The notes under the pieces are model-generated. The model was not told where the DNA came from and ran no database searches. It saw nothing but the letters and a program-made list of their open reading frames with translations. From Protula sp. h YS-2021 (Eukaryota; Annelida; Polychaeta; Sabellida; Serpulidae), in NCBI GenBank assembly GCA_949752745.1, contig OX457027.1, forward strand, positions 59,512,342 through 59,576,341: a stretch of DNA of 64,000 nucleotides, in the 5' to 3' direction. Each line of letters starts with the position of its first letter. Position 1 is the stretch's first letter. Shown one piece after another: positions 57,331 to 64,000 of the stretch. The position numbers and the translations under genes were made by a program.

Positions 57331-57338
57331 TATAAAAG
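57331..57338 (+). promoter_or_regulatory. TATA box for the gene at 57379
   Basis: TATAAAAG lies 41 bases before the ATG at 57379 and seven bases after the stop of the preceding gene. The spacing is almost the same as for the TATA box at 56200, so the two genes probably have their own late- or early-type promoters. Confidence 0.6.
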
Positions 57339-57378
57339 GAGTGAGGTGTCAAGTGCAGTCATCATTCGACGCGCAGCC

Positions 57379-57999
57379 ATGGAGAAGACAAGCAGCTTTA
57401 AAATTAGTGCAAACTTAACAATTACTGTGGAGCATGGACAATTTGGATTATTTCTTCGAATCAAACGTGGAGAGAGATGGCTTGCTTTATCACCATCCTT
57501 GTGGAAGATTGTGTGTCTGAACTTACCAAGATTACGTGACATTGGCTTCAAACTGTACTTAACGCAAACGAAATGGCTTGAAGTCATTTCATACTTGGAT
57601 ATGCGCTATGTGAGTTTTGTGCAAACATTCTTGCTTGAAGGGAAAGAATATACGCGTTACATCAACATGAATGATGGTGAATGGGAGACATTGCTTCAGG
57701 AGATGGATAACATTAACTCAACCTTATTGCCATGTACGGAATGTCATGGTAAGAAAACTCCTGTTAAGCTGCAAAAGGACAATCGGATGAAAGTGTCGAA
57801 GCTATCCAAGAAAAGACTGGCTGAAGTTCAATTGGAGAATATGGATGTGCAAAATCAACTTGGACTTACCTGTGAATATTGTGGTGCTTACGGATATGCT
57901 GAGGATTATGATTGTCACTGCCACAAGTACAATTGCAAGTTGTGTGAACCAGACAACTTCTGCAACAAGTGTGGCTTACTAACTGTTTCTGCGGAGTAA
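57379..57999 (+). CDS. Polinton-like accessory protein, PC4-like N-terminus and zinc-binding C-terminus
   Basis: The protein has 206 residues. The N-terminal half contains two similar beta-plus-helix units: VEHGQFGLFLRIKRGERWLAL...SLWKIV, and YVSFVQTFLLEGKEYTRYIN...GEWETLL. Both resemble the PC4/Sub1 single-stranded DNA-binding fold (beta sheet, then an xWxxL helix). A short CTECHGKK pair follows near residue 117. The last ~45 residues carry CEYCGAYGY, DCHCHKYNCKLCEPDNFCNKCG, enough Cys and His for two or more zinc ions. The likely role is nucleic-acid binding. The PC4 assignment is an inference by pattern. Own TATA box upstream. Confidence 0.65.
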   Translation: MEKTSSFKISANLTITVEHGQFGLFLRIKRGERWLALSPSLWKIVCLNLPRLRDIGFKLYLTQTKWLEVISYLDMRYVSFVQTFLLEGKEYTRYINMNDGEWETLLQEMDNINSTLLPCTECHGKKTPVKLQKDNRMKVSKLSKKRLAEVQLENMDVQNQLGLTCEYCGAYGYAEDYDCHCHKYNCKLCEPDNFCNKCGLLTVSAE

Positions 58000-58063
58000 G
58001 ACTGAGAGTCATTTGTTTGCCAACCGTCACAGTGTGCAGACGTGTTATATGGATATGTGAAAG

Positions 58064-58351
58064 ATGGATGTAGAAACGTGTTTCAAGGACAAGTATGTGG
58101 ACTACATGATAAGTGAACTGGCGCGTTTTGGATCTATTTAACAACAACTGCAACACTTTGACATTTATTGGGAACTTGCGCATTCCACGTTAAGTGTACC
58201 AAACTTACGTGAGGATTTCATCAAAGAGTGTATGTTTTCAAACATTGACGGAGCTGAGGAGTTTGATGTGGAAGCAGCATATCACTTCGCTCGATTTGAT
58301 CCAAGACTGTTTGATGAAGTGAGAGAGTGGTTAATCTACATTGCAGTATAA
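58064..58351 (+). pseudogene. Polinton-like small ORF interrupted by one in-frame stop
   Basis: A 96-codon frame from ATG 58064 to TAA 58349-58351 reads well throughout, rich in acidic and aromatic residues (for example NIDGAEEFDVEAAYHFARFD), but codon 26 (58139-58141) is TAA. No other ATG lies close after that stop. The final TAA overlaps the ATG of the next gene (TAATG), the same tight packing seen elsewhere in the element, which suggests the frame was once a gene. It may be a recent null mutation or a base-call error. No family is recognised. Confidence 0.6.
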
Positions 58352-58683
58352 TGACAGACATTACATTGAGACAATATATTGTGCAAAAGACATATTGTGA
58401 AGAAATGTTATTAGCTGTAAAAAAGTTTGCATGTTTAGTATGTCCTGCTTGTCAAAATGAAGAGTGTTCAGAACATACCTGTCATTCTGCATGTGTCTAT
58501 ACATATTGGAATGAAGCTAAATATTACATTCATTTAGATAAAGTGTTAGATAATGCAAATCAACGCTGTGAAAAATATGGTGTAGATGCTATCACATTTG
58601 ATGAATTAAGTTGTTGGTTAATGTTCATTGAAGATCAATGGACTCCAATTATTCACACCATTGTATCAATACTTGATTTGTAA
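58351..58683 (+). CDS. Small Cys-rich Polinton-like protein, unknown function
   Basis: The protein has 110 residues. The start at 58351 overlaps the stop of the broken frame before it. CLVCPACQNEECSEHTCH (about residues 28-45) offers a compact Cys/His zinc-binding cluster. The C-terminal half (about 60-108) looks helical and hydrophobic, with DELSCWLMFIEDQW. I do not recognise a family. Codon use is AT-rich like the following genes and unlike the GC-rich pair at 54.9-56.6 kb. Confidence 0.6.
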   Translation: MTDITLRQYIVQKTYCEEMLLAVKKFACLVCPACQNEECSEHTCHSACVYTYWNEAKYYIHLDKVLDNANQRCEKYGVDAITFDELSCWLMFIEDQWTPIIHTIVSILDL

Positions 58684-58800
58684 GATATGTTGATTGAGCT
58701 TTTATAAAATTTAAGATATGTTAATAAAATTTAAGATGTGTTGATAAAATGCAAGATATGTTGATAAAATAAAATGCAAGATATGTTAACAAGTGTTGAT
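58681..58800 (+). repeat. ~21-bp tandem repeat with polyadenylation-type signals
   Basis: About five copies of AAGATATGTTGATAAAAT-like units lie between the small Cys-rich gene and the integrase. Several contain AATAAAAT, so they could serve as a 3' end signal for the upstream genes. TTTATAAAAT near 58703 could also act as a TATA element for the integrase. Confidence 0.7.
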
Positions 58801-58814
58801 CATTTAGTGTTAAC

Positions 58815-59918
58815 ATGTCGACGTGGAAAGACTACTTAACCAATATTTACTTTAAACCTGGTCAACCCGGGGCATTTGCTGGTCCTTACAAACTATATCA
58901 CATATTAAAAAAACATGATCAACCAGTCACTCATTCACAAGTGAAGAAATGGTTACAGGATCAAGATGCCTTCAGTTTACTACAACCTGTAAAATACAGG
59001 TTTAAAAGGCAACGTGTCATTACACGTGGAATTGATGACATGTGGGATATTGATTTAGCTGACATGGGAAACATAGCTTCCTATAATGATGACACCCACT
59101 TTTTATTAGTTGTCATTGATGTGTTTTCCAAATATTTGTGGGTGCAGCCAATGCCTAATAAATCACATACCAGCGTCATAGAAGCCTTTCAAAAGATTTT
59201 TCATGAAACACAACGAAGGCCACGAACTCTAAGGTCAGATAAAGGAACTGAATTTAAAAACAGATGGGTAAAAGCATTTTTGAAGAAGGAGGGAATACAT
59301 GCCTATACGACAAAGAATGAAACCAAAGCCAACTTTGCTGAGAGAGTCATTCGTACTCTAAAGGGAATGATGTATCGATATTTCCTTCATAATCAAACGT
59401 ATCGATATATGGACATCCTTCCAGACTTAGTGTATAATTATAACCATAGACCTCATGGCTCCCTCCCTAATAAGTATGCTCCTGCAGTTATTCGTAAAGA
59501 CATAGAATCGAAAGTGTGGAAGTATATGTATGTAGACAAATTGAAATTAAAACCAAAGAAGAAGAAAAAACCCTACAAATTTAAAATTGGTGATCAGGTT
59601 CGCATTTCTCACATGAAATATGTATTTCAACGGGATTATCATATAAAGTGGACGCAAGAAGTGTTCATTATCACACATCGTTGTAAGAAGCAAGGAATAC
59701 ACTTGTATCGTGTGAAAGACTTTTTGGATGAAGATATTGACGGACATTTTTATGAAGAAGAACTGCAGAAAGTGACAAAAGATATTGAATCAGTCTACAG
59801 AATTGAAAAGGTTTTGAAAACACGAAAAAGACGAGGTGTTAAAGAATTATTTGTGAAGTGGTTAGGTTGGCCAAAGAAGTTTAACAGTTGGGTGAAAGAA
59901 ACAGATATTCGAAAATGA
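58815..59918 (+). CDS. Polinton/Maverick retroviral-type integrase with C-terminal chromodomain
   Basis: The protein has 367 residues, the normal size. The DDE integrase core has WDIDLAD with Asp80, RSDKGTEF with Asp142, and NFAERVIRTLK with Glu176, so all three catalytic acids are present. The N-terminal ~75 residues hold a helical region (HSQVKKWLQDQDAF). After a basic KPKKKKK stretch comes an SH3-like part (FKIGDQVRI), and residues 328-367 form a chromodomain (YRIEKVLKTR...ELFVKWLGW...SWVKETDI). The protein inserts the element's DNA ends into the genome; the chromodomain presumably directs it to marked chromatin. The frame is intact. Its TGA overlaps the ATPase ATG (ATGA). Confidence 0.93.
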   Translation: MSTWKDYLTNIYFKPGQPGAFAGPYKLYHILKKHDQPVTHSQVKKWLQDQDAFSLLQPVKYRFKRQRVITRGIDDMWDIDLADMGNIASYNDDTHFLLVVIDVFSKYLWVQPMPNKSHTSVIEAFQKIFHETQRRPRTLRSDKGTEFKNRWVKAFLKKEGIHAYTTKNETKANFAERVIRTLKGMMYRYFLHNQTYRYMDILPDLVYNYNHRPHGSLPNKYAPAVIRKDIESKVWKYMYVDKLKLKPKKKKKPYKFKIGDQVRISHMKYVFQRDYHIKWTQEVFIITHRCKKQGIHLYRVKDFLDEDIDGHFYEEELQKVTKDIESVYRIEKVLKTRKRRGVKELFVKWLGWPKKFNSWVKETDIRK

Positions 59919-60685
59919 AGCATCCATTCACGTGTTTGGTCTCTGGACCTACAGGCAGTGGTAAAACTTCTCTAGTTAGAGAAATTCTAGAACAAAAGTT
60001 AATTAAACCCTCTCCAAAAACCATTTTATGGCTCTATGCAGCAGATCAGCCTTTGTATAAGGGAATGAAAGGTGTGGAATTTTACCAAGGCATTCCAGAT
60101 AACATTGAAGAGCGTTTTAACCCGAAAAAACCAAACTTACTCATCATTGATGACTTAATGACCAAATGTCATAGTGATGAACGCATGACACGTCTATTTA
60201 GTGTTGGCAGCAGTCATCAAAATCTAAGCATTATTTTTATTGTGCATAATTTGTTTCATCATGGTAGAGAAATGCGTAATATTAGTTTGAATACACATTA
60301 CATCATTCTGTTTAAAAATCCTAGAGACAGTCAACAAATAAGTACATTAGCGCGACAAATGTATCCTGGAAAATCTCAATTTCTCATAGAAGCCTATCAA
60401 GATGCTACCAGCAAACCTCACGGCTATTTATTCATTGATTTGAAGCCGAAGACAAATGATCAACTACGTATTCGTACAGGCATTTTACCAAAAGATACAC
60501 ATTACGTATATGTTGATAAGGTGGTGTATGAACAAGAACCAAGTCACTTAACCATTCGCAGCCAAGATGTCCTACCCTACGTACACTGGCAAATAAGAAG
60601 ATATCACTTCGAAGAAAAAAGAAGTTGGTTAATCAGAAAGGAGGATTTATTGGAGCTATTGCTAAATTTGCATTACCCTTGTTAG
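59915..60685 (+). CDS. Genome-packaging ATPase (FtsK/HerA-type, A32-like)
   Basis: The protein has 256 residues. Walker A GPTGSGKTS is at residues 11-19 and Walker B NLLIIDDL at about 74-81. A sensor-like IIFIVHNLFHHG and the FKNPRDSQQI block follow in the order typical of packaging ATPases of Polintons, adintoviruses and related viruses. The ATG at 59915 overlaps the integrase stop. The last ~40 residues overlap another frame (60567-60705) that looks more constrained there, so the C-terminal end of this frame may not be conserved. All key motifs are intact. Confidence 0.92.
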   Translation: MKHPFTCLVSGPTGSGKTSLVREILEQKLIKPSPKTILWLYAADQPLYKGMKGVEFYQGIPDNIEERFNPKKPNLLIIDDLMTKCHSDERMTRLFSVGSSHQNLSIIFIVHNLFHHGREMRNISLNTHYIILFKNPRDSQQISTLARQMYPGKSQFLIEAYQDATSKPHGYLFIDLKPKTNDQLRIRTGILPKDTHYVYVDKVVYEQEPSHLTIRSQDVLPYVHWQIRRYHFEEKRSWLIRKEDLLELLLNLHYPC

Positions 60686-60705
60686 CTCAGTTGCTGTTAA
60701 AATGA
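60567..60705 (+). pseudogene. Short basic/hydrophobic ORF overlapping the ATPase end, apparently frameshifted
   Basis: An ATG at 60567 opens a frame that stops after nine codons (TAA 60594-60596). The next frame over continues, very rich in Lys/Arg, then GGFIGAIAKFALPLLAQLL, ending in a TGA (60703-60705) that overlaps the next gene's ATG. A basic stretch followed by a glycine-led amphipathic segment is what capsid-borne membrane-active or core peptides of this virus group look like. A one-base register change near 60590-60596 splits it. It could be a mutation, a sequencing error or recoding; I do not reconstruct it. Confidence 0.55.
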
Positions 60706-61295
60706 AACATACTTTGAAAATGGTTCTCATTCCTGAATATGAATATAAAATGTTGTTAGAAAAGAAGGGAAAAGATGTTGAAATCAAAACGAAAGTGAAT
60801 AAACTTTTACGTGGGAAACGAACTCGTGAAAAAGCAATAGAAATGTCTCAAGTGCTTGGACGTCATTTACGAACAATTCAATCACAACAACAACAACGAC
60901 AAAAGTCTGTTACAGCATCTAATGCAGAAAAATCAGAAAAGTCTCAACAGTTTCTAAACCATTTTCAACCCATTTATCATGTAAAACTAACACAACTTCT
61001 GGCAGAACTTAAGAAATATGGTACGAGATGGACAGATAAAAATGAACTTGTTTTAAAAACAGGTACTGTCATTACAAATTCTAACATTATTGATTTGTTG
61101 AAAGAAGCATTGGTTGCTACAAAAAGAAAAGAACGACGAGAACCACCGCGTGGTTGGAAGCAGTTTATTGAGGAAATTGTAGACGCTAATATTCCAAAAA
61201 CTGTTTTTGGCAAAAAGACAACTCGTGAAGATATTACAAAAGAGCAACAACAACGTCAACAAAGATTGTTTCCAGAAGGATGGGAAACTTTTTAA
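60702..61295 (+). CDS. Conserved Polinton-type minor protein, unknown function
   Basis: The protein has 197 residues. The start (MKHTLKMVLIPEYEYKMLL) resembles the opening of a conserved but uncharacterised virion-type protein in Polinton/adintovirus gene blocks. A charged coiled-coil-like, Gln-rich middle (about 40-90) follows. Then come a GTVITNSNIIDLLKEAL block and a PRGWKQFIEEIVDANIP block near the C-terminus. It starts within the stop of the preceding short frame (ATGA) and overlaps the next gene by 16 bases in another frame. Position between ATPase and capsid genes suggests a structural or assembly role. Confidence 0.75.
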   Translation: MKHTLKMVLIPEYEYKMLLEKKGKDVEIKTKVNKLLRGKRTREKAIEMSQVLGRHLRTIQSQQQQRQKSVTASNAEKSEKSQQFLNHFQPIYHVKLTQLLAELKKYGTRWTDKNELVLKTGTVITNSNIIDLLKEALVATKRKERREPPRGWKQFIEEIVDANIPKTVFGKKTTREDITKEQQQRQQRLFPEGWETF

Positions 61296-61489
61296 CATGG
61301 ATTAAAGAGCTATGGTGCTGTTGTTGTAAAGAAAATGGAAATAAAAATACTATTCCTGTAAAAATTAGGTGTGTTAGTGCTTGTTGTCAGGGAGAAGTAG
61401 TAGATACCAATTTAGATCATGTAGATAGCAATTTAGACAATAATGTAGACAGCAATGTAGAAAGTGAGGATGAAGAGTGTCAAACATGA
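61280..61489 (+). CDS. Small predicted N-myristoylated, palmitoylated protein
   Basis: The protein has 69 residues. MGNFLTW fits the N-myristoylation pattern (Gly2, small residue at position 6), and CCCC at 13-16 is directly placed for palmitoylation, so membrane anchoring is likely. The second half is acidic with a repeated VDSNLD-type unit and ends SEDEECQT. The ATG lies inside the end of the previous gene, in a different frame. It has no membrane span. I know no named family for it. Such an acylated peptide could link virions or viral factories to membranes, but that is inference. Confidence 0.65.
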   Translation: MGNFLTWIKELWCCCCKENGNKNTIPVKIRCVSACCQGEVVDTNLDHVDSNLDNNVDSNVESEDEECQT

Positions 61490-61543
61490 AGTAATGTATA
61501 TACACATCTAGTCTATCTACATCACATAAACGATTTAGCTGTC

Positions 61544-62308
61544 ATGGAGTCAACAAGTTTTTACATTACTTTACCCAGCAATGCTAGTATGAACTATTAT
61601 CCCAACAACAAGACTTCGAATTATCAAATTCGTATGCCTCGAACCATCTATCTGAACGGAAAATATGAAGTGGCATTAGCTGAAATTCAATATCCACATA
61701 CATGGACAACCATGAGACATGGAATGGACTATTCTATTCAGTATCGACAACAACCACTGAATGATATTGTTCTTGACACAATCAATATTCCTTATGGTTA
61801 CTACAGATCCATACAAGAAATATGTCATGCAGTCAATGAAGAAGCAACTAATTCTATGAAAGATGACCTTAAAGAAGGTATTCGGATAAAGTATGATAAA
61901 ATTAGACGACGCGTTTTTCTATATCTAAAATACGGCTTTGAAGTGTCATTCTCCACTGGATTAGCTGAGATTTTAGGATTTATCCCAGATCAATGGTATA
62001 CTGAAACGTGTACAGCTGAATATAAAGCTGATGTGAAACAGGGGTTTTATACACTTTATGTGTATTGTAGTATTTGTGAGCCACAAGTTGTTGGTGATTA
62101 TTATGTTCCTTTGCTACGTTCTGTTGCAATACAAGGACATGATGGAGACATTATCATGAAAACTTATGGAGAACCTCATTATGTTCCTGTAAACACATCC
62201 AAATTTGACGTGATAGAAATGAATATTAAGGATGACACAGACCATAATGTTCCATTTCAAACTGGGAAGGTCATCTGTAAACTTCATTTTCGACCAAAAG
62301 CATTATGA
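61544..62308 (+). CDS. Minor capsid protein (penton-like single jelly-roll)
   Basis: The protein has 254 residues. It begins FYITLPSNASMNYYPNNKTS and continues with YEVALAEIQYPHTW, both typical of Polinton penton-like proteins, in which the strands of a single jelly-roll form the capsid vertices. GFEVSFSTGLAEILGF is in the middle and GKVICKLHFRP at the end, also as in the family. The length is usual and the frame is intact. Its TGA overlaps the ATG of the next gene at 62305. Preceded by a 54-base spacer containing TATATACA, possibly its promoter. Confidence 0.9.
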   Translation: MESTSFYITLPSNASMNYYPNNKTSNYQIRMPRTIYLNGKYEVALAEIQYPHTWTTMRHGMDYSIQYRQQPLNDIVLDTINIPYGYYRSIQEICHAVNEEATNSMKDDLKEGIRIKYDKIRRRVFLYLKYGFEVSFSTGLAEILGFIPDQWYTETCTAEYKADVKQGFYTLYVYCSICEPQVVGDYYVPLLRSVAIQGHDGDIIMKTYGEPHYVPVNTSKFDVIEMNIKDDTDHNVPFQTGKVICKLHFRPKAL

Positions 62309-62661
62309 AAGCATACACACACAATCCATCTATTTATCGCAACCATTTTCTTCGTCAAGTGGGTGGAGAATTACCAGGATTTAAAGGAGCGCGAATACAA
62401 TATGGAGATGGTATTGGTTCAATACTGGGATCATTGGCTCGAAAAGCTATTCCACTGCTTAAGACAGGGGCTAAAATCGTTGCACCACATCTTAAAAGGG
62501 CTGCAAAAGATATCGCGAAAGATGTTACAGGTCGAGTAGCACAACGTATGTTTGGTGGTGGGTTACGAGGACAAAAGAGACCGAAACGAGCAAAACGTGT
62601 CAGAAGGCGAAAGGCAGCTAAACGGATAACATCAAAAAAACATAAGAAAGATATTTTTTAA
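62305..62661 (+). CDS. Basic capsid-associated protein, adenovirus pVI-like
   Basis: The protein has 118 residues. The first third contains VGGELPGFKGARIQYGDG. Residues about 35-80 form a long amphipathic stretch (SILGSLARKAIPLLKTGAK), then MFGGG at 82-86 matches the adenovirus-type protease site pattern (M/L/I)xGG-x. The last 30 residues are Arg/Lys-rich (KRPKRAKRVRRRKAAKR). An amphipathic part, a maturation site and a basic tail between penton and hexon genes is the layout of pVI/pX-type proteins that lie inside capsids and help leave endosomes. The cleavage site implies that the element encodes a matching protease, not within this window. Confidence 0.75.
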   Translation: MKAYTHNPSIYRNHFLRQVGGELPGFKGARIQYGDGIGSILGSLARKAIPLLKTGAKIVAPHLKRAAKDIAKDVTGRVAQRMFGGGLRGQKRPKRAKRVRRRKAAKRITSKKHKKDIF

Positions 62662-62663
62662 TC

Positions 62664-64000
62664 ATGTCTTTAATTCATAATCATTCTTGTGAATGTAGCC
62701 TTTCTCCATTAGAATGGTTTCACATACCACCAACGCAAACTGCTGTAGAAAAAAGTTATAATGTAGACTATCAACCAATGACTACCATTAGAGAGGGTGC
62801 TCCAATAGAATTCTACATTCCTGCGAGTACAGAAGAATATCTAGATTTAAAGAACAGTAAACTCCATATTGTATGTCGCATTGTCAAGGCCGATGGAACA
62901 CTGTGTGGTGTAGATGATAACGTGTCATGTATCAATGATTTGTTTAATGGGCTATGGTCTAATATTGAATTATTTCTAAATGATCGTTTGATATCACATA
63001 GTAACAATACCCATGGTTATACTAGCATCATATCTCATCTCATTCATGACTCGGAAGAAAGTCTCCATTCTGAGCGCTCTATGCGTCTCATCTTTAAAGA
63101 TACTGCCGGATCAATGAATACTTATGAGGTGAAAAGACCTAATCATGAAAGATATGTATCAGGTTTTCATGTAAATATTGAAGGTGGTGATATAGCTGAA
63201 ACAGGAAATAATGGTTTACATAATCGCTATTTGTATACACGTCTAAGCCGTGAGTTTGCGCTTACAGGTGGTTTAAGGGTAGATTTGTTTGAGCAGGATC
63301 GTTATCTTCCCAATGGTGTTAGTATGAAATTACGTTTACATAGACAAAAAGATGGATATGTATTAATGGCTGCAAATAATGGTTTTAAAGTAGAAGTGAG
63401 AGAAGCGTTTTTAACCATTCGCAAAGTGAGGGTTAGTCCAGGTATTCAGTTGGGACATGCAGATGCATTGATGAAAAGTCCTGCTAAGTTTATTGTTAAT
63501 AGAAAAGAATGTAAAGTTTTAGCTATTCCAACTGGATTTCAATCTTTTGTGAAAGATAGCATCTTTTTAGGCCAATTACCAAAACGTATTGTCATTGGAA
63601 TGGTTCATAATGAATCCTTTGCTGGAACAGTATTGAGAAATCCATACAATTTTGAACATTTTAATCTTAACTTTATGCAGCTTTACTCTGATGGTGAACC
63701 AGTCCTATCCAAACCTCTCAAGCTTGATATAAATCAAGGCAAATATCTTGATGCTTTTGAAACTCTTTACAAATCTTTTGATAGATTGGATGGCGAGAAA
63801 AGTTCCATTATAAAACGGGAAGATTGGCCTAGAGGTTATTCGTTGTTTTCTTTTGACTTAACACCTGATTATGATGGTGCTGATCATTATGCCCTTATCA
63901 AACATGGGAATTTGAGACTAGAAATGAATTTTGCTGGTGCCTTGCAAAATACAGTCAATGTTATAGTGTATGCTGAATTTGATAACATTGTTGAAATAAG
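62664..64000 (+). CDS. Major capsid protein (double jelly-roll, hexon-like), cut by window end
   Basis: The frame opens at ATG 62664, two bases after the previous stop codon, and stays open for 445 codons to the last base. Family features are PLEWFHIPPTQTAVEKSY and IEFYIPAS near the start, LFNGLWSNIELFLNDRLIS in the first jelly-roll, LGQLPKRIVIGMV in the middle, and GYSLFSFDLTPD with NVIVYAEFDNIVEI at the end. The last block usually stands close to the C-terminus, so only a few residues should be missing. No stop or frameshift is visible. It forms the capsid shell in Polinton/adintovirus-type virions. Confidence 0.93.
   Translation, partial: MSLIHNHSCECSLSPLEWFHIPPTQTAVEKSYNVDYQPMTTIREGAPIEFYIPASTEEYLDLKNSKLHIVCRIVKADGTLCGVDDNVSCINDLFNGLWSNIELFLNDRLISHSNNTHGYTSIISHLIHDSEESLHSERSMRLIFKDTAGSMNTYEVKRPNHERYVSGFHVNIEGGDIAETGNNGLHNRYLYTRLSREFALTGGLRVDLFEQDRYLPNGVSMKLRLHRQKDGYVLMAANNGFKVEVREAFLTIRKVRVSPGIQLGHADALMKSPAKFIVNRKECKVLAIPTGFQSFVKDSIFLGQLPKRIVIGMVHNESFAGTVLRNPYNFEHFNLNFMQLYSDGEPVLSKPLKLDINQGKYLDAFETLYKSFDRLDGEKSSIIKREDWPRGYSLFSFDLTPDYDGADHYALIKHGNLRLEMNFAGALQNTVNVIVYAEFDNIVEI

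Larger units (their letters stand above)
54300..64000 (+). mobile_element. Polinton/Maverick (adintovirus-like) element, left part, continues beyond the window
   Basis: Integrase with chromodomain, packaging ATPase, penton-like and hexon-like capsid genes in one tight rightward block are diagnostic of Polintons, virus-like elements integrated in animal genomes. Accessory genes fill 54.9-58.7 kb. The DNA polymerase, cysteine protease and right TIR are not in view. The left limit given is approximate; the left TIR may start anywhere in the repeat-rich 53.5-54.8 kb. Core genes have intact frames, so the copy is young or still active, with two small frames broken. Confidence 0.9.

Overview
The window is animal nuclear DNA. 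The two best-supported genes have many GT-AG introns, and every exon junction I checked keeps the reading frame. One of them, RXYLT1, belongs to an animal glycosylation pathway. Long poly(G)/poly(C) runs, many simple repeats, several families of terminal-inverted-repeat (TIR) elements, LINE and hAT remains and a Polinton/adintovirus-like virus-like element suggest a repeat-dense invertebrate, perhaps marine. I cannot name the species. A 200-base N gap at 37818-38017 shows this is a draft assembly.

Layout. 1-9073: no cellular gene seen. It holds a 2.46-kb TIR element (638-3101), a 42-bp minisatellite (about 3376-4480) and smaller repeats. 9074-20349, minus strand: RXYLT1 in seven exons, its introns filled with a tripled ~305-bp repeat, a 704-bp hAT-like insertion and LINE remains. 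22388-36517, plus strand: THUMPD3 in eight exons, head-to-head with RXYLT1. Its 8.2-kb first intron holds nested hAT-like elements and a broken hAT transposase, and its sixth intron holds a tRNA-Thr(TGT) gene. 36640-38017: a ~672-bp repeat that runs into the gap.

39.8-45.8 kb: a macrosatellite of six ~990-bp units studded with a GCGAAATGTACG-like motif. 45906-48793, minus strand: a spliced PWWP-domain gene with a duplicated exon. 48.8-54.8 kb: further tandem and dispersed repeats with no recognised gene.

54.86-64.0 kb: the left part of a Polinton/Maverick (adintovirus-like) element that continues past the window. A leftward gene and a rightward series lie either side of a GC-rich promoter region. 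The rightward series has a putative death-fold protein, a PC4-like/zinc protein, an ORF broken by one stop and a small Cys-rich protein. Then comes a compact morphogenesis block: chromodomain integrase, packaging ATPase, a frameshifted short hydrophobic ORF overlapping the ATPase end, a conserved minor protein, a predicted doubly acylated peptide, penton-like minor capsid protein, a pVI-like basic protein, and a hexon-like major capsid protein open to the last base. Start and stop codons overlap at many of these junctions, so the block looks compact and recently functional. The expected protein-primed DNA polymerase, maturation protease and far TIR would lie beyond 64000.
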